From Bacteroidales bacterium (lineage in GTDB: Bacteria > Bacteroidota > Bacteroidia > Bacteroidales > VadinHA17): a DNA stretch of 6,079 nucleotides. The notes under the pieces are model-generated. The model did not search any database and was not told the origin of the DNA. It saw nothing but the letters and a program-made list of their open reading frames with translations. The DNA is taken from contig PMIG01000384.1 in assembly GCA_003157055.1 (NCBI GenBank), forward strand, positions 7,462-13,540. The letters are read 5' to 3'. Made by a program: the position numbers and the translations under genes. Positions within the stretch are counted from its first letter, which is position 1. Every line of letters starts with the position of its first letter. Shown here piece after piece: positions 5,753 through 6,079 of this stretch.

Positions 5753-6079
5753 ATGAAATCATTCAAGCTATCAGTCCTTTTAATGTTTATTTTTGGAAGC
5801 ATTTATTCTCAGGACATTACAGTAAAAAATCTCACTGCTGAGCACAAGAAAGATCCCATTGGGATTGATATACTGACTCCCAGGCTGTCATGGAAAATTT
5901 ACGGTACCGGGAATGACATCATGCAGACGTTTTATTCAATTAGAATTTCAACTGATCAGAAATTCTCATCAGGCAAAATGGTCTGGCAATCCGGAAAAAC
6001 TAAGAGCGAAGAATCAATACTGGTGCCATATAACGGTCCTGCGCTTAAATCAGGGACCAGGTATTTCTGGCAGGTAATG
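5753..6079 (+). CDS. Alpha-L-rhamnosidase (GH78-type) N-terminus, 3' end outside window
   Basis: Family enzymes hydrolyse terminal alpha-L-rhamnose from polysaccharides and glycosides. Only the first 109 codons are present. Residues 1-20 are a signal peptide: Lys2 and Lys5, hydrophobic core LSVLLMFIFGSIYS, probable cleavage around Ser19-Gln20, so the enzyme is periplasmic or exported. The following segment matches the N-terminal fibronectin-III-like domain of bacterial alpha-L-rhamnosidases: LTAEHKKDPIGIDILTPRLS (27-46), then FYSIRIST (60-67), MVWQSGKTKSEES (76-88) and VPYNGPALKSGTRYFWQV (91-108). The catalytic (alpha/alpha)6 barrel is outside the window, so activity cannot be verified. Divergent placement from the rhamnose uptake operon supports the assignment: the enzyme would supply the sugar that RhaT imports. 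The ATG at 5753 is the only start that includes the whole signal peptide. Confidence 0.88.
   Translation, partial: MKSFKLSVLLMFIFGSIYSQDITVKNLTAEHKKDPIGIDILTPRLSWKIYGTGNDIMQTFYSIRISTDQKFSSGKMVWQSGKTKSEESILVPYNGPALKSGTRYFWQVM

Noticed and set aside
5631..5762. A 44-codon N-terminal extension of RhaT starting at 5762
   Set aside because: The extension is Lys-rich, unlike any RhaT N-terminus I know, and would overlap the divergent rhamnosidase start. The ATG at 5630 gives the family length of about 342 residues and places the first membrane segment correctly.

Overview
The window looks like a piece of a Bacteroidota chromosome. The sequence is moderately AT-rich, and the start codons are preceded by A-rich leaders rather than clear Shine-Dalgarno sequences. 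The FGGY kinase has the VFDVGKTNKK type of N-terminus that I associate with this phylum. The secreted protein types (a lamin-tail domain protein and a GH78 rhamnosidase) also fit. This placement is an inference from gene content; no rRNA or other marker gene is present.

The core is an L-rhamnose uptake and breakdown operon on the minus strand, read from right to left: rhaT (L-rhamnose/H+ symporter, 4602-5630), rhaA (L-rhamnose isomerase, 3183-4448), a rhaB-like FGGY kinase (1825-3186, overlapping rhaA by 4 nt), and a beta-class carbonic anhydrase (1163-1807) starting only 17 nt after the kinase. A 122-nt region (5631-5752) separates rhaT from a divergent, 3'-truncated gene (from 5753) that encodes the signal peptide and N-terminal domain of a GH78-type alpha-L-rhamnosidase. 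Together these suggest one locus: the exported rhamnosidase frees L-rhamnose from a polysaccharide or glycoside, RhaT imports it, RhaA converts it to L-rhamnulose and the kinase makes L-rhamnulose-1-phosphate. The aldolase, the lactaldehyde-processing enzyme and any regulator are not in the window.

The rhaT-rhaA gap (4449-4601) holds two perfect inverted repeats of the same geometry (8-bp arms, 11-nt spacer). Neither is followed by a U-run on the transcribed strand, so they look like processing/stability hairpins or operators rather than terminators.

Left of the operon are two small minus-strand genes for envelope or secreted proteins: a stand-alone lamin-tail domain protein (435-902) and a signal-peptide protein with YD-like repeats that runs off the left edge (1-413). 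The lamin-tail gene appears frame-split: a good signal peptide lies just upstream in a different frame (875-1003), so a one-base shift would restore a secreted protein.

The gap 903-1162 holds that signal peptide and AT-rich sequence without an identifiable terminator or promoter. I see no RNA genes, CRISPR arrays, insertion sequences or phage genes. Apart from the items listed under findings, this is an ordinary sugar-utilisation region and I do not see a wholly new system.
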